Below are positions 18,525 to 26,812 of a stretch of 35,609 bases of DNA, piece by piece. The position numbers were made by a program, and so were the translations under genes. The notes beneath the pieces are model-generated. The model did not search any database and was not told the origin of the DNA. It saw only the letters and a program-made list of their open reading frames with translations. Origin of the DNA: Deltaproteobacteria bacterium (GTDB lineage Bacteria > Myxococcota_A > Polyangia > Nannocystales > Nannocystaceae); assembly GCA_003696955.1 (NCBI GenBank), contig RFGU01000154.1, positions 1 to 35,609 of the forward strand. Direction: 5' to 3'. The number at the start of each line of letters is the position of its first letter. Position 1 is the stretch's first letter.

Positions 18525-18704
18525 CGAGGTCAAGCAAGGCATGGCCGAAGGATGCCACGGGCTCCACGCCGACGGTAGCCCTCGGCCACCCCGAGCAGGA
18601 TGGAGCGCGCGTCCTGGTGCAATCCCGGGCGCCCGTGCCCGACGGTGCGCGACCGCATCCGACGGCCGGGTCGAGGTCGTCGCGACGACCGCCTCGAGCC
18701 ACCG

Positions 18705-18734
18705 ATCCGGCAGCGGGGGGCCGCGTCGCCGGAT
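18705..18734 (-). terminator. hairpin after the 481-residue lipoprotein gene
   Basis: ATCCGGC at 18705-18711 pairs with GCCGGAT at 18728-18734. Inside it GCGG pairs with CCGC around a four-base loop. It begins eleven bases beyond the minus-strand stop at 18745, so it fits a transcript end, though a T-run is lacking. Confidence 0.5.
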
Positions 18735-18744
18735 GGGCAGACGG

Positions 18745-20190
18745 CTACGGTACGACGTGCGCGACGACCATCGCCGCATAGAACGACGAGCCGGGCATGG
18801 CCCCGACGTCGAGCCAGAGGTTCGGCTCCCCGGCCGGGTCGATGGTGGCCAGCGGCTTGGAGCGAAACGCGATCGCCTTGCGACAGACGCCCGGATGCCG
18901 AAAGCCGCCGGGGATCGTCTCGACGTGACGGCACGGACCGCTCAGGATCGTCTCCGCATCCGTGCGGAGTGCGATGGTCTGCGCGGCGAAGACGAAGTCG
19001 GTGATCGCGACGGCGTCGATGGCGATGGTCCTGCCCGCGAGATCCGGTAGGTCACGCCAATAGGACCGAAGGCGCACCGAGGTCTCGGGGCTGACGAGGC
19101 CGCTGAGGAAGAGCACCAGGCCGTGCTCTCCCGCAACGACGCCCCCGCGCAGTGCATCGACGTCCACGAAAGCGAACTCCGACTCCACCCGCACCGGAAG
19201 GAGGGTTTGGGCCTCCACCTCGTCGTAGGTTCCGTCCACCAGCTGCCAGGTGAATCGATCGTCGGCCAAGGCCACCGGCGGCACGCGCCACCCCGGCCAT
19301 CCCTGCATTCCATGGAAGAGATCCGTGGCACGCGTGGGCGCCGTCTGGCAGACGACCCGTGCGGCCACGTCGTAACCGGTCGATCCGTTCTCGGCGTCGT
19401 CCTCGATGACGCCGTCGCTCACGAAGGCGTTGGCGGACGGATCCCAGATGCTGCAAACATCGGTCTTCTGTGCGAAGAAGGCCCAGAGGTTGGGCCAGTT
19501 CCGCTGGCCCACGGGCAGGCAGGCGTAGTCCTCCACGTTGCCGATGGCATCGACGCAAACCAGGGTGTCGTCGGGCTCCGTGGGGAGGTGCCCGGGATAG
19601 GTATCCACGTTCAAGTCGATCTCCCACTCCCACTTGGTCTTCCCGTCGAGGCCGACCCACGCGTCGTCGAAGGACGGATTCCATTGGACGCCCCAACGGT
19701 GGAGCAGCATCCCGGTGTCCGGTGGAGGCAGCGGGGCGACGTCCACCGAAGCGTCCCCGACCTCGGGCTCGGGGGGGCTCTCCCATCCGTCGCAGTCGTC
19801 GTACGGGCCGTGGAGGTCGGTTCCGTCGGCACCGAGCTTCTCCCCGGTGGCGATGTCCCGCGCGCAATCCTCGTGGGGTTGCGTCTGCGGACCACCGGTG
19901 GTGTCGCTTCCACTCCCCGCCGACGTCCCCGACCCCGCGGTACCGGTGGCGGAGGAGGTCCCCGTGACGCCCCCGTCGGAATCGGCCGAACCGGCCGAGG
20001 CCGCCCCGGAGGTCGACGCCGACGAGCCCCCCGACGCCGTGCCGCCCGAGTCGTTCCCGGAGGTGCCCGTCCCCCCTGCGGTCGTGCCGCCACCCCCCGA
20101 GCAGGCGACGCCGAGGACGAGCGTGGTCGCCAGGCCGACCAGATGACGTGAAATGCCACGAGGGCGGTGGGGAGCGATGCCAAAGGTCAC
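18745..20190 (-). CDS. large tethered lipoprotein, unknown function
   Basis: A 481-residue exported protein. The signal peptide ends LVLGVAC (C30), then comes a sixty-residue Gly-Ser-Thr tether. The mature domain of about 380 residues has many Trp and Asp residues, for example HRWGVQWNPSFDDAW and KTKWEWEIDLNVDT, a central segment with QRNWPNLWAFF, and a beta-rich end. Only a few cysteines occur, unlike its neighbours. I do not recognise a family and no enzyme motif is clear. The GTG at 20190 is chosen because a minus-strand TATCCT box ends six bases before it, consistent with leaderless transcription. It is divergent from the GNAT gene. Confidence 0.76.
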   Translation of the reverse strand: MTFGIAPHRPRGISRHLVGLATTLVLGVACSGGGGTTAGGTGTSGNDSGGTASGGSSASTSGAASAGSADSDGGVTGTSSATGTAGSGTSAGSGSDTTGGPQTQPHEDCARDIATGEKLGADGTDLHGPYDDCDGWESPPEPEVGDASVDVAPLPPPDTGMLLHRWGVQWNPSFDDAWVGLDGKTKWEWEIDLNVDTYPGHLPTEPDDTLVCVDAIGNVEDYACLPVGQRNWPNLWAFFAQKTDVCSIWDPSANAFVSDGVIEDDAENGSTGYDVAARVVCQTAPTRATDLFHGMQGWPGWRVPPVALADDRFTWQLVDGTYDEVEAQTLLPVRVESEFAFVDVDALRGGVVAGEHGLVLFLSGLVSPETSVRLRSYWRDLPDLAGRTIAIDAVAITDFVFAAQTIALRTDAETILSGPCRHVETIPGGFRHPGVCRKAIAFRSKPLATIDPAGEPNLWLDVGAMPGSSFYAAMVVAHVVP

Positions 20191-20196
20191 GCCCCG

Positions 20197-20202
20197 AGGA
20201 TA
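20197..20202 (-). promoter_or_regulatory. -10 box of leaderless lipoprotein gene
   Basis: Minus-strand TATCCT ends six bases before the GTG at 20190 and fixes that start. Confidence 0.5.
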
Positions 20203-20319
20203 TTCGCATCGGGCGGCAGCGGGACGGGCGGCAGCGTGTCCCAAACTTCTGCGCAATCTACGCAACGATTGCACGCCACGGAGGTTGACGGCGCCTGCGC
20301 CGGGGGCGACCGTCTCGCC

Positions 20320-20772
20320 ATGCCCCCGGTCTCCCCCGCGACGCTCACTTGGATCCGAGAAGAACCCCCCGTCTGGGACGACGACAAGGAGCGGATCGTC
20401 GGAGGGACGCCCGACGGCACCTTCGAGGGGCTGGACTTCGAGGCGGGTGCCCTCGTGCCCGGGGATTGGTGGCGCGTCGAGCAGAACGGGAAGGTCGTCG
20501 GGTACGGATGGATGGACACGTCCTGGGGCGGCGACGCCCAGATCCTGCTGGCCGTCGCTCCCGAGGCCCGCGGCCGCGGCATCGGCACGTGGATCCTCGA
20601 CCGGCTCGAGGACGAGGCCCGCGCCCGCGACCTCTGCTACATCTTCAACACGATCCCGCCCCGCCACCCCGATCCCGAAGGGCTCGCGGCTTGGCTGAAG
20701 GAGCGGGGCTTCGTCCCGTCCCCCCACGACCGGCTGCTTCGTCGCCGCGTCGCGCCGCCGCCCGCCGCTTGA
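20320..20772 (+). CDS. GNAT-family N-acetyltransferase
   Basis: A 150-residue single-domain acetyltransferase. The acetyl-CoA pyrophosphate loop is visible as APEARGRGIGTWIL, following the beta strand AQILLAV, and the ending EGLAAWLKERGFVPS is the usual GNAT C-terminal helix and strand. The N-terminal part has the Trp-rich segment PGDWWRVEQNGKVVGYGWMD. It should transfer an acetyl group from acetyl-CoA to an amine; the substrate is not evident. ATG at 20320 is chosen; longer in-frame versions would extend into the divergent promoter of the leftward lipoprotein. A GACCGT hexamer six bases before the ATG is a weak candidate -10. It is followed by the M61-like gene 66 bases downstream. Confidence 0.87.
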   Translation: MPPVSPATLTWIREEPPVWDDDKERIVGGTPDGTFEGLDFEAGALVPGDWWRVEQNGKVVGYGWMDTSWGGDAQILLAVAPEARGRGIGTWILDRLEDEARARDLCYIFNTIPPRHPDPEGLAAWLKERGFVPSPHDRLLRRRVAPPPAA

Positions 20773-20825
20773 CCGGCCGACCGGCCGTGAAGTCGCCCGG
20801 GTGGTGCTCGCCCCCGGCCGCGCCG

Positions 20826-20831
20826 TAGCCT
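20826..20831 (+). promoter_or_regulatory. -10 box of leaderless M61-like gene
   Basis: TAGCCT ends seven bases before the GTG at 20839. Confidence 0.5.
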
Positions 20832-20838
20832 CCGCCAG

Positions 20839-22596
20839 GTGAGCAGACGACGCGACGCCTCCACGACCGACAAGAGCGCCCCTCCGACGACCGGCAGGTT
20901 GCGGTGGTTCGTGCACGTGGCCCTGCTTGCCGCGGCCTGCCGCCCGCCCGCAGGACCGGTGCGCCCGGCGGCCACCGCGAGCCAGCCCCGTTCGAACCGC
21001 CCCACCCAACGCCCACCGACGGCCCGCGAAGGCGACGACCTCTTGCGCATCGAGATCCGTGGCGACCTCGACGCCGGGATCGTACGGGTGGTCACCACGA
21101 TCCCACCCGGCTTCGAGCCGACCGAGTTCGCAGCGCCCGCCCCGCACCTCGTCGCGGAGTCGCTGCGCCTCGAGGATCGCTCCGGCCCGGTCCCCTTCGA
21201 ACTCACCTCCACCGAGGCCGGTCTGCGCGTGCGCACCGGCCGTCCCCTCGAGTCCCCGGCCACCCTCTCCTACGCCCTTCGTCCCGACGATGCCCCGGTG
21301 CCGTTGCACGACCTTCGGGTGACACCGACCGCGGCCTTCGTGAAGGGCGAGGCCCTCTTGCTTCCCGTGGCCCAAGGGGCCGTGCCGAAGGCAAACGCCG
21401 CGATCGCTCCCTGCGGCCCCGCCCGCCGAGCCGCATCCACCCTCGCCTTGGTCGACGGCCCGGTCCCGCTGCACCTCGTGCGCCGTGCGGACTTCTCCTG
21501 CGGTTTCGAATGGACCGTTCGCTTCGAGGAGTTCGCCGGCGCCTTGGACCTCGTCGCGGCCGAGGGCCACCTGCCCTTCGACGTTCGATGGGCGGCGGCG
21601 GAGATCGCCGTGCTTCGCAGCGCCGTCGACCTGCGCCTCGGTAGCACGACGCCCGCGCCGTTCGTCACCCTCCTGCGCATGGACGATCTCTCGCCGCCCG
21701 CACCGGAACTCGTCTGGCGCCTTCGCGCGCGGGGGATGACCCTCGCCGTGGGCCGATTCTCCACGTGGGACGACGCCATGCGGATCGACGTGGCCACCGC
21801 GCTCGTGCAGCGCTGGCTCGCGGGCCGATTCCCCCTCGATCCCCCGCCCGAGGAGGTCGCGCTTGCACCGACCTGGTGGACGGTCGGCCTTGCGCGTTTC
21901 GTCGCCATGGAGATCCTGGCCGAAGAAGGCCTGCTGGGCACGACCGCCTACGCCGCCGCGCTCGACGAGGCCGAACTCGAAGTGGCGCGGCCATCTTCGC
22001 CCGGCCCCGCACGTCGTCTCGCCCGCAGCGCGGCATCGGGGCTCTTGTTCGCCCTCGCCGCCGACCGCCACCTGCGGGCACGGGGCTTTCGCGGCGGGAT
22101 CCCCGGCCTGGTCGCCGAGGTGATCGCCGACCACCAGACGAACCCGCGCCGCGGCATACGATGGGAGGCGTGGATCGATGCCCTCGAAGGGCGCGGCGGG
22201 CCGGAACTCCGCCGACGCTTCGAGGAGATGCTTCGCGACGGCCGGCGCCCGCAGATCCCACGAGATGCCCTCGCTCCGTGCCTCCTGCCCCGCGTGCGCA
22301 CGACGACGCTGTGGGATCCGGGCCTGTTCGACCCGCGCACCGCAGCCCGGGGCTTCGGTACGGTGGAAGGCCTCGATCCGGACGGTGCAGCCGCCGCCGC
22401 CGGCGTGCGTGCCGGCGACGTGATCCGTGCCTTCGAGATCGCATCCGAGAAGACGCCGCCCCGCGTCCGCCTCGAAGTCGAGCGCGACGGCGAAGTCGAG
22501 TCCTTCGACTTTCCCGCAAGGCGGGTCTCCGTCCGGCACGTCGAGTGGATCCGGCCGCGCAACGCCCCGGTGGACCGGTGCGGGCCGCCGTCCTAG
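20839..22596 (+). CDS. M61-peptidase-like lipoprotein with PDZ domain, apparently non-catalytic
   Basis: A 585-residue protein. The N-terminus ends at lipobox LAAAC (C34). Residues 65-260 form a beta-rich domain like the N-terminal part of M61 glycyl aminopeptidases. A helical region follows that contains TWWTVGLARFVAMEILAEEG, similar to the segment after the zinc motif in that family. A PDZ domain lies near residues 505-560 (GFGTVEGLDPDGAAAAAGV, RAGDVIRAFEI). The HEXXH zinc motif, expected just before the TWW segment, is not present; the region reads DVATALVQRW. It is therefore probably a non-catalytic relative that binds peptides or proteins at the envelope. The M61 link is moderate, the PDZ call good. 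GTG start is supported by a TAGCCT box seven bases upstream. Confidence 0.72.
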   Translation: MSRRRDASTTDKSAPPTTGRLRWFVHVALLAAACRPPAGPVRPAATASQPRSNRPTQRPPTAREGDDLLRIEIRGDLDAGIVRVVTTIPPGFEPTEFAAPAPHLVAESLRLEDRSGPVPFELTSTEAGLRVRTGRPLESPATLSYALRPDDAPVPLHDLRVTPTAAFVKGEALLLPVAQGAVPKANAAIAPCGPARRAASTLALVDGPVPLHLVRRADFSCGFEWTVRFEEFAGALDLVAAEGHLPFDVRWAAAEIAVLRSAVDLRLGSTTPAPFVTLLRMDDLSPPAPELVWRLRARGMTLAVGRFSTWDDAMRIDVATALVQRWLAGRFPLDPPPEEVALAPTWWTVGLARFVAMEILAEEGLLGTTAYAAALDEAELEVARPSSPGPARRLARSAASGLLFALAADRHLRARGFRGGIPGLVAEVIADHQTNPRRGIRWEAWIDALEGRGGPELRRRFEEMLRDGRRPQIPRDALAPCLLPRVRTTTLWDPGLFDPRTAARGFGTVEGLDPDGAAAAAGVRAGDVIRAFEIASEKTPPRVRLEVERDGEVESFDFPARRVSVRHVEWIRPRNAPVDRCGPPS

Positions 22597-22661
22597 GCAG
22601 CCCCCTTCGACCGCCGACGGTGCAGCCACCGCGACCTACACCACGCCCACGGCCGGTCCGG

Positions 22662-22667
22662 TAGGAT
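22662..22667 (+). promoter_or_regulatory. -10 box of leaderless NHL-repeat gene
   Basis: TAGGAT ends nine bases before the ATG at 22677. Confidence 0.55.
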
Positions 22668-22676
22668 CCACGACCG

Positions 22677-23828
22677 ATGACGCCGAGCCGGCGACTTCTT
22701 TCGATCCCGCTCGCCGCGGGCTTGGCCGCGGGCCTGGCCGCGGGCTGCGGTACCGGCTCGCGTACCGAACCCTCCGGGCCGGTGGCCCGAAGGATCCCGT
22801 CGCAGCCGAACGATCCGGCGCCGCAGCCTTCCCGCACCGACACGACCGAAGACGACACCTGCGCGAGCCTTCGCATCGATCGCACCGAACACGTCGCCGG
22901 GGCGGCCCGCGCCTTCGGCAAGGACCAAAACGACTGGAAGCCCACGTTCGAGGGCGGCCCGGCCACCGAAGCCGAGCTTTCGGAGCCCTACTTCGCCGTG
23001 CAGGATCCGCAAGGGCGGATCTACGTGGCCGACAAGAACGCCCATGGGATCCGGCGCATCGACGCGGACGGGACGATCCACACCCACGCGGGCACGAACG
23101 CCCCGGGAGACGGCCCCGACGGGCCGACCGCGCCTACGAAGGTCGCGCTGTCCCACCCCAACGGGCTCTTCCTCGACGCCGCGGGGGCGCTGTTCGTCCT
23201 CGACCTCGACAACGGCAAGGTGCGCCGGATCGCCCCGGACGGCGCGACCATGGAGACGGTCCTGCGGGCCGATACGGACTTCGGCAAGGGCCGCGGATTG
23301 TGGGTACGCGACGGGACCGTCTACGTCGCCGCCGGCACCCGGCTTGCAGCCGGCGCGATGGGCGGCACCGCCGCGACCGCGTGGGAGGGGTTCGTATCCC
23401 TCGGCAACCTGCTCGGCGAACCCGACGGCAGCCTCCTCGCCGCCGACCGCGGGGGAGATCGGGTCGTCCGGCTCGCGTTCGGCGCACGCCCCATGCCGTT
23501 CTTCGGCCGCGGCGAGGGCGGCCCCGTCGACGACGGCGTCCACCCCGCCACCGAGGTGCCCACCGACGGCCCGCGCAGCATCGTTCGGGTCGCGCCCGGC
23601 GTCCACCTCGTCGCCGAGCACGAAGGCGGGCGGATCTTCTGCGTCGAAGGCGGGCGCGCGCGCAGGATCTTCGACCGCGCCCGCGCCGATCACGACCTCG
23701 GCGCCCACGAAGGCCCGCCCATCGGCCCCATGCGTGGCCTTGCGCGCGCGCCGGACGGCTCGTTGCTCCTGGTCCACTCGGACGAAGGTGCCGTCCATAG
23801 GCTCCACCTCGGCGGCCGCGCGCGGTAG
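22677..23828 (+). CDS. NHL-repeat beta-propeller lipoprotein
   Basis: A 383-residue lipoprotein; lipobox LAAGC gives C24. The hydrophobic core of the signal is written by three tandem copies of a 12-base unit (22713-22748) encoding repeated Leu-Ala-Ala-Gly. The mature part contains repeated blades of the NHL type, with recurring pieces such as QGRIYVADKNAHGIRRIDADG, LSHPNGLFLDAAGALFVLD and DGSLLAADRGGDRVVRL. These should form a six-bladed propeller that binds ligand or protein outside the inner membrane. No catalytic residues are certain. The stop codon TAG at 23826 forms the first half of the next gene's -10 box. The following beta-propeller and membrane-protein genes are probably functionally linked. 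Confidence 0.85.
   Translation: MTPSRRLLSIPLAAGLAAGLAAGCGTGSRTEPSGPVARRIPSQPNDPAPQPSRTDTTEDDTCASLRIDRTEHVAGAARAFGKDQNDWKPTFEGGPATEAELSEPYFAVQDPQGRIYVADKNAHGIRRIDADGTIHTHAGTNAPGDGPDGPTAPTKVALSHPNGLFLDAAGALFVLDLDNGKVRRIAPDGATMETVLRADTDFGKGRGLWVRDGTVYVAAGTRLAAGAMGGTAATAWEGFVSLGNLLGEPDGSLLAADRGGDRVVRLAFGARPMPFFGRGEGGPVDDGVHPATEVPTDGPRSIVRVAPGVHLVAEHEGGRIFCVEGGRARRIFDRARADHDLGAHEGPPIGPMRGLARAPDGSLLLVHSDEGAVHRLHLGGRAR
22713..22748 (+). repeat. three tandem 12-base units in a signal peptide
   Basis: GCCGCGGGCTTG, GCCGCGGGCCTG and GCCGCGGGCTGC follow one another and encode the Ala-Gly-Leu rich core of the signal peptide, ending at the lipobox cysteine. Likely grew by slippage. Confidence 0.65.
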
Positions 23829-23831
23829 GCT
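23826..23831 (+). promoter_or_regulatory. -10 box built on the upstream stop codon
   Basis: TAGGCT begins with the TAG stop of the NHL gene and ends nine bases before the ATG at 23841. If used, the second propeller gene has its own leaderless transcript in addition to any read-through. Confidence 0.55.
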
Positions 23832-23840
23832 CGCGCCGCC

Positions 23841-24851
23841 ATGCGTCGTCCACGTCTCGGTCATGTCCTCGCGTGCGCCGGCCTCGCCGCGGCCGCCTGC
23901 GGCGGTGCATCGAAACCCCCCGCCGCGGCGGAGGCCCCGGCTCACTCGCAGCAGCAGGCCCCCGCCGACGAGGACCGGGGCGAGGGAGATCGCGACGGCC
24001 CCGCCGCGGCCGAACCCGAGGGCGCCCGGCGCTTCGAGAACGTCGGCTTCTCCACCCCCGAGTCGGTCCAGCACGACCCCCAGGCGGACGTGTGGATCGT
24101 CTCCAACATCGAAGGTTCTCCCCTCGACGCGGACGGCAAGGGCTTTCTGTCGCGCATCGACCCCAAGACGGGCAAGGTGGAGGCCCGCTGGATCGACTCG
24201 GGCAAGCACGGTGTCACCTTGAACGCCCCCAAGGGCATCGCCATCTCCGGCGACCGGATCGCCGTCACGGACATCGACCGCGTGCGCTTCTTCGACCGGA
24301 CCACCGGGGCCCCGAAGGGCGAGGTTCGGCTCGAAGGCGCCACCTTCGCCAACGACGTCTCCTTCGGCCCCGGCGGCGTGCTCTACGTCTCCGACATGGG
24401 CATGGGCGACACCCCGAAGGGCTTCGGCCCCACGGGCACCGACGCGCTGTGGCGGATCCTTCCCGACGGCACCGCCGAGAAGGTCGCGAGCGGCAAGGAC
24501 CTCGGCCACCCCAACGGCGTCGCCGCCGGCCGTGACGGCGTGTGGGTGGTGACCTTCGGCAGCGCGGAGATCTACCAGATCGCGGACGGCGCCCGCCGCC
24601 ACGTCACGAAACCGGGGGCCGGTCGCCTCGACGGCCTCGTGCTCCTGCCCGACGGCTCGGCCCTCTTCTCGTCGTGGGAGAGGAAGGCCATCTACCGCGG
24701 TCCCCTTCCCGAGGGCCCCTTCGCCCCGATCCTGACCGACCTGAACGCCCCCGCCGACATCGGCTACGACGCGAGCCGACGCCTCGTCCTCGTCCCCCTC
24801 TTCGAGGACGACGCCGTCCTCGCCCTGCCGCTGCCCCCCAAGACCCCATGA
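23841..24851 (+). CDS. SMP-30/gluconolactonase-like beta-propeller lipoprotein
   Basis: A 336-residue lipoprotein with lipobox LAAAAC (C20), followed by an Ala/Glu/Asp-rich tether to about residue 65. The body has the SMP-30/strictosidine-synthase-like propeller pattern: GFSTPESVQHDPQADVWIVSN, LNAPKGIAISGDRIAVTD, TFANDVSFGPGGVLYVSDM, LGHPNGVAAGRDGVWVV and RLDGLVLLPDGSALFSSW. The E, N and D residues in these segments match the positions that bind a divalent metal in lactonases of this fold, so hydrolysis of a lactone is possible but unproven. Its stop overlaps the ATG of a 46-residue membrane protein (ATGA). With the NHL gene it forms a tandem pair of propellers, perhaps from an old duplication. 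Confidence 0.86.
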   Translation: MRRPRLGHVLACAGLAAAACGGASKPPAAAEAPAHSQQQAPADEDRGEGDRDGPAAAEPEGARRFENVGFSTPESVQHDPQADVWIVSNIEGSPLDADGKGFLSRIDPKTGKVEARWIDSGKHGVTLNAPKGIAISGDRIAVTDIDRVRFFDRTTGAPKGEVRLEGATFANDVSFGPGGVLYVSDMGMGDTPKGFGPTGTDALWRILPDGTAEKVASGKDLGHPNGVAAGRDGVWVVTFGSAEIYQIADGARRHVTKPGAGRLDGLVLLPDGSALFSSWERKAIYRGPLPEGPFAPILTDLNAPADIGYDASRRLVLVPLFEDDAVLALPLPPKTP

Positions 24852-24988
24852 ACTGCGCGGCACCACTCGTCGCCACCACCGACCCGTGGGGCTACACCCC
24901 CTTCGAGATCGTCGTCATCGTCCTGGTCAGCCTCCTCATCTTCAGCCTCATCGGCTCCCCCGGCGCCCGCAAGAAGGACGACCCCTGA
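24848..24988 (+). CDS. 46-residue single-pass membrane protein
   Basis: A short gene starting at ATG 24848, overlapping the stop of the beta-propeller gene by four bases. The product is MNCAAPLVATTDPWGYTPFE, then one hydrophobic segment (IVVIVLVSLLIFSLIG), then a basic, charged tail (SPGARKKDDP). One transmembrane helix with a positive C-terminus predicts the tail in the cytoplasm. The stop is followed directly by a strong hairpin terminator, so the gene ends a transcript in an orderly way. That, the overlap and the clean hydrophobic pattern support it as real. Function is unknown; it might hold or regulate the propeller lipoprotein. Confidence 0.68.
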   Translation: MNCAAPLVATTDPWGYTPFEIVVIVLVSLLIFSLIGSPGARKKDDP

Positions 24989-24989
24989 C

Positions 24990-25061
24990 CCCGCCCCTGA
25001 CGATGCGGGCGCAGCCTTCCGTAGGAAGCGCGCGGCGCGACCGCATCGTCTTCGGGGCGGG
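24990..25061. terminator. long bidirectional hairpin between convergent genes
   Basis: CCCGCCCC (24990-24997) pairs with GGGGCGGG (25054-25061), and GACGATGCGG (24999-25008) pairs with CCGCATCGTC (25041-25050), separated by a small internal loop. Inside is a second hairpin, CTTCC-GTA-GGAAG (25016-25028). It fills the gap between stops at 24988 and 25076 and can terminate from both sides. Confidence 0.75.
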
Positions 25062-25075
25062 AGCCTCGGTCGACC

Positions 25076-26707
25076 TCAGCGCTCGCAGACGTAGGGGCGG
25101 TCGCGACCGCAGTCTTCGTCCTCCCACGTTCCACTGGTGCGCATCTGGACGCAGTCGGCCGGACTGTTGTTTCCGGTGTCCTGGTTGTCCGGTTCGCCCG
25201 CGTTCCAGTTCGTGTAACCGCCCAGCTGCACGGACCCTTGGGCGCCCAGATCCCACCAGAACTCCCCTTCGGTCACGATGTCCGACAGACCGATCCAGGT
25301 GGGTCCGGAGATGTGCGTACGGACGAGGTCGTTTTCCGCAGCGGACGTGATCTGCACCAGGTGGGCTCCGATGTCGATGCAACGCGTCCGCGCCTCGCTC
25401 CAGGGGCGCTGCTTGTTCCAGAAGACCATGTAGCACGTCCCGTTGTCGACGATGTTCAGGTCGCCCTCCCAGCATTCGCGCATGCAGGTCGAGCTGCATC
25501 CGTCTCCATCGAGCAGGTTTCCGTCGTCGCACTGTTCGACGCCGATCCACAGGATCCCGTCCCCGCATACGGCCTCGACGCAGTCGTTGCGGCACGCATC
25601 CTGGTTGTTCTGGTTGCCGTCGTCGCAGGCCTCTCCGGCCTGGACGATGCCGTCGCCGCATTGCGCGATCGTGCAGTCGTTCTGGCATCCGTCGCCGACG
25701 ATCTTGTTGCCGTCGTCGCACTCCTCGCCCGGCCCGACGAATCCATCGCCACAGGACGCAGCGACACAGGTGTTCAAGCAGGCATCGGTGTTGTCGAGGT
25801 TGCCATCGTCGCATTCCTCACCCTGCTGGACGATGCCGTCCCCACATGTCGGCAGGGCGCAGGTGCTCGTACAGCCGTCGGTGTCGTCGGCGTTCCCGTC
25901 GTCACAGGCCTCCACCCCGGTGTGCACCACCCCGTCACCGCAGACGGCGACCTTGCACGTGCTCAGGCACGCATCATGGTCGTTCGCGTTGCCGTCGTCG
26001 CATTCCTCGCCGGGCCCCACGTAACCGTCACCGCAGAAGGCTTCGAGACAGGTGTTCAGGCATCCGTCGCTGTTGCTGAGGTTCCCGTCGTCGCATTCCT
26101 CGCCATCCTGGACGATCCCGTCCCCGCAGGTGGGAAGGGCACACGTACTCGTGCAGCCGTCCGTGTCGTCGGTGTTGCCGTCGTCGCAGGCCTCGACCCC
26201 CTGGCGTACCACGCCATCGCCGCATACGGCAATCTTGCAAGAGTTCAAGCACGCGTCGTGGTCGTCCGAGTTGCCGTCGTCGCACTCCTCGCCCGGACCC
26301 ACGTAGCCGTCACCGCAGGTGGCCGCGACACAGGTGGTCAGGCAGTCGTCGTCGTTGGAGACGTTGCCGTCGTCGCACTCCTCGCCCTCCTGTACGAACC
26401 CGTCGCCGCATACGGGGAGCTTGCAGTCGTTCGTACAGCCGTCGGTATTGTCCGTGTTGCCGTCGTCGCACTCTTCGTAGCCGGGCCGCCAGAAGCCGTC
26501 GCCACAGACGGCGAGCTTGCACGTGGTCGGACAGAGGTCGCTGTCGTCGAGGTTGCCGTCGTCGCACTCCTCGTCGCCGTTGACCTTGCCGTCGCCACAG
26601 AACTCGGGGTTGTCCTCGGCACACGATGCGGCGATTGCGCCGGCCGAGAGGGCGAGAACGAGCGTCAGGGGAGAAAGGTGTGACAACGATAGATTCTTCT
26701 TCTGCAT
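25076..26707 (-). CDS. Cys-repeat adhesin lipoprotein with C-type lectin domain
   Basis: A 543-residue surface protein. The signal ends at lipobox IAASC (C29). Residues 37 to about 405 hold twelve repeats of about thirty residues of the DUF4215/myxococcus cysteine-rich type, each with CGDG, then ECDDGN, then paired cysteines. Repeats 3-5, 6-8 and 9-11 follow a three-repeat super-pattern. The last 120 residues form a C-type lectin-like domain with WIGLSD, an EPD motif in [13 protein letters not shown] and GTWEDEDC, plus paired cysteines. EPD is close to the EPN sugar-binding motif, so calcium-dependent carbohydrate binding is plausible. It probably acts in adhesion or prey contact. ATG 26707 has a GGAG site eight bases upstream. 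The N-terminal codons and upstream region are unusually AT-rich. Confidence 0.88.
   Translation of the reverse strand: MQKKNLSLSHLSPLTLVLALSAGAIAASCAEDNPEFCGDGKVNGDEECDDGNLDDSDLCPTTCKLAVCGDGFWRPGYEECDDGNTDNTDGCTNDCKLPVCGDGFVQEGEECDDGNVSNDDDCLTTCVAATCGDGYVGPGEECDDGNSDDHDACLNSCKIAVCGDGVVRQGVEACDDGNTDDTDGCTSTCALPTCGDGIVQDGEECDDGNLSNSDGCLNTCLEAFCGDGYVGPGEECDDGNANDHDACLSTCKVAVCGDGVVHTGVEACDDGNADDTDGCTSTCALPTCGDGIVQQGEECDDGNLDNTDACLNTCVAASCGDGFVGPGEECDDGNKIVGDGCQNDCTIAQCGDGIVQAGEACDDGNQNNQDACRNDCVEAVCGDGILWIGVEQCDDGNLLDGDGCSSTCMRECWEGDLNIVDNGTCYMVFWNKQRPWSEARTRCIDIGAHLVQITSAAENDLVRTHISGPTWIGLSDIVTEGEFWWDLGAQGSVQLGGYTNWNAGEPDNQDTGNNSPADCVQMRTSGTWEDEDCGRDRPYVCER
25440..26610 (-). repeat. twelve tandem ~90-base coding repeats
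   Basis: Within the lectin-ended adhesin gene, units of about 90 bases encode CGDG...ECDDGN modules. On the plus strand they show as recurrent 'ttgccgtcgtcgca' blocks. Three-unit blocks of about 270 bases resemble one another more than single units do, which suggests block duplication. Confidence 0.8.
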
Positions 26708-26785
26708 GTTCCGGACTCCGGGGTTGGGAAAAAGTTCGGGGCTGCAGCCCTCTATCAATATGTCACCAATCAATGAGATTCGTTA

Positions 26786-26812
26786 CAGAAAAATCTTGAT
26801 ATGATTTTTCTG
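26786..26812. repeat. AT-rich inverted repeat
   Basis: CAGAAAAATC, a seven-base TTGATAT spacer, then GATTTTTCTG: ten perfect base pairs. It lies 79 bases upstream of the adhesin start. It may be an operator or a structured transcript element. Confidence 0.65.

Noticed and set aside
20773..20790. ACCGGCCG direct repeat after the GNAT gene
   Set aside because: Two short GC-rich copies are easily produced by chance in this composition, and no role is suggested by position.
25238..26683. A long plus-strand frame opposite the Cys-repeat adhesin
   Set aside because: It is Val/Ala-rich and periodic only because it mirrors the coding repeats on the minus strand.
26739..26750. GGGCTGCAGCCC considered together with the 16805 palindrome as one shared operator
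   Set aside because: Only the CTGCAG core is common and the flanks differ, so a shared regulator is not supported.
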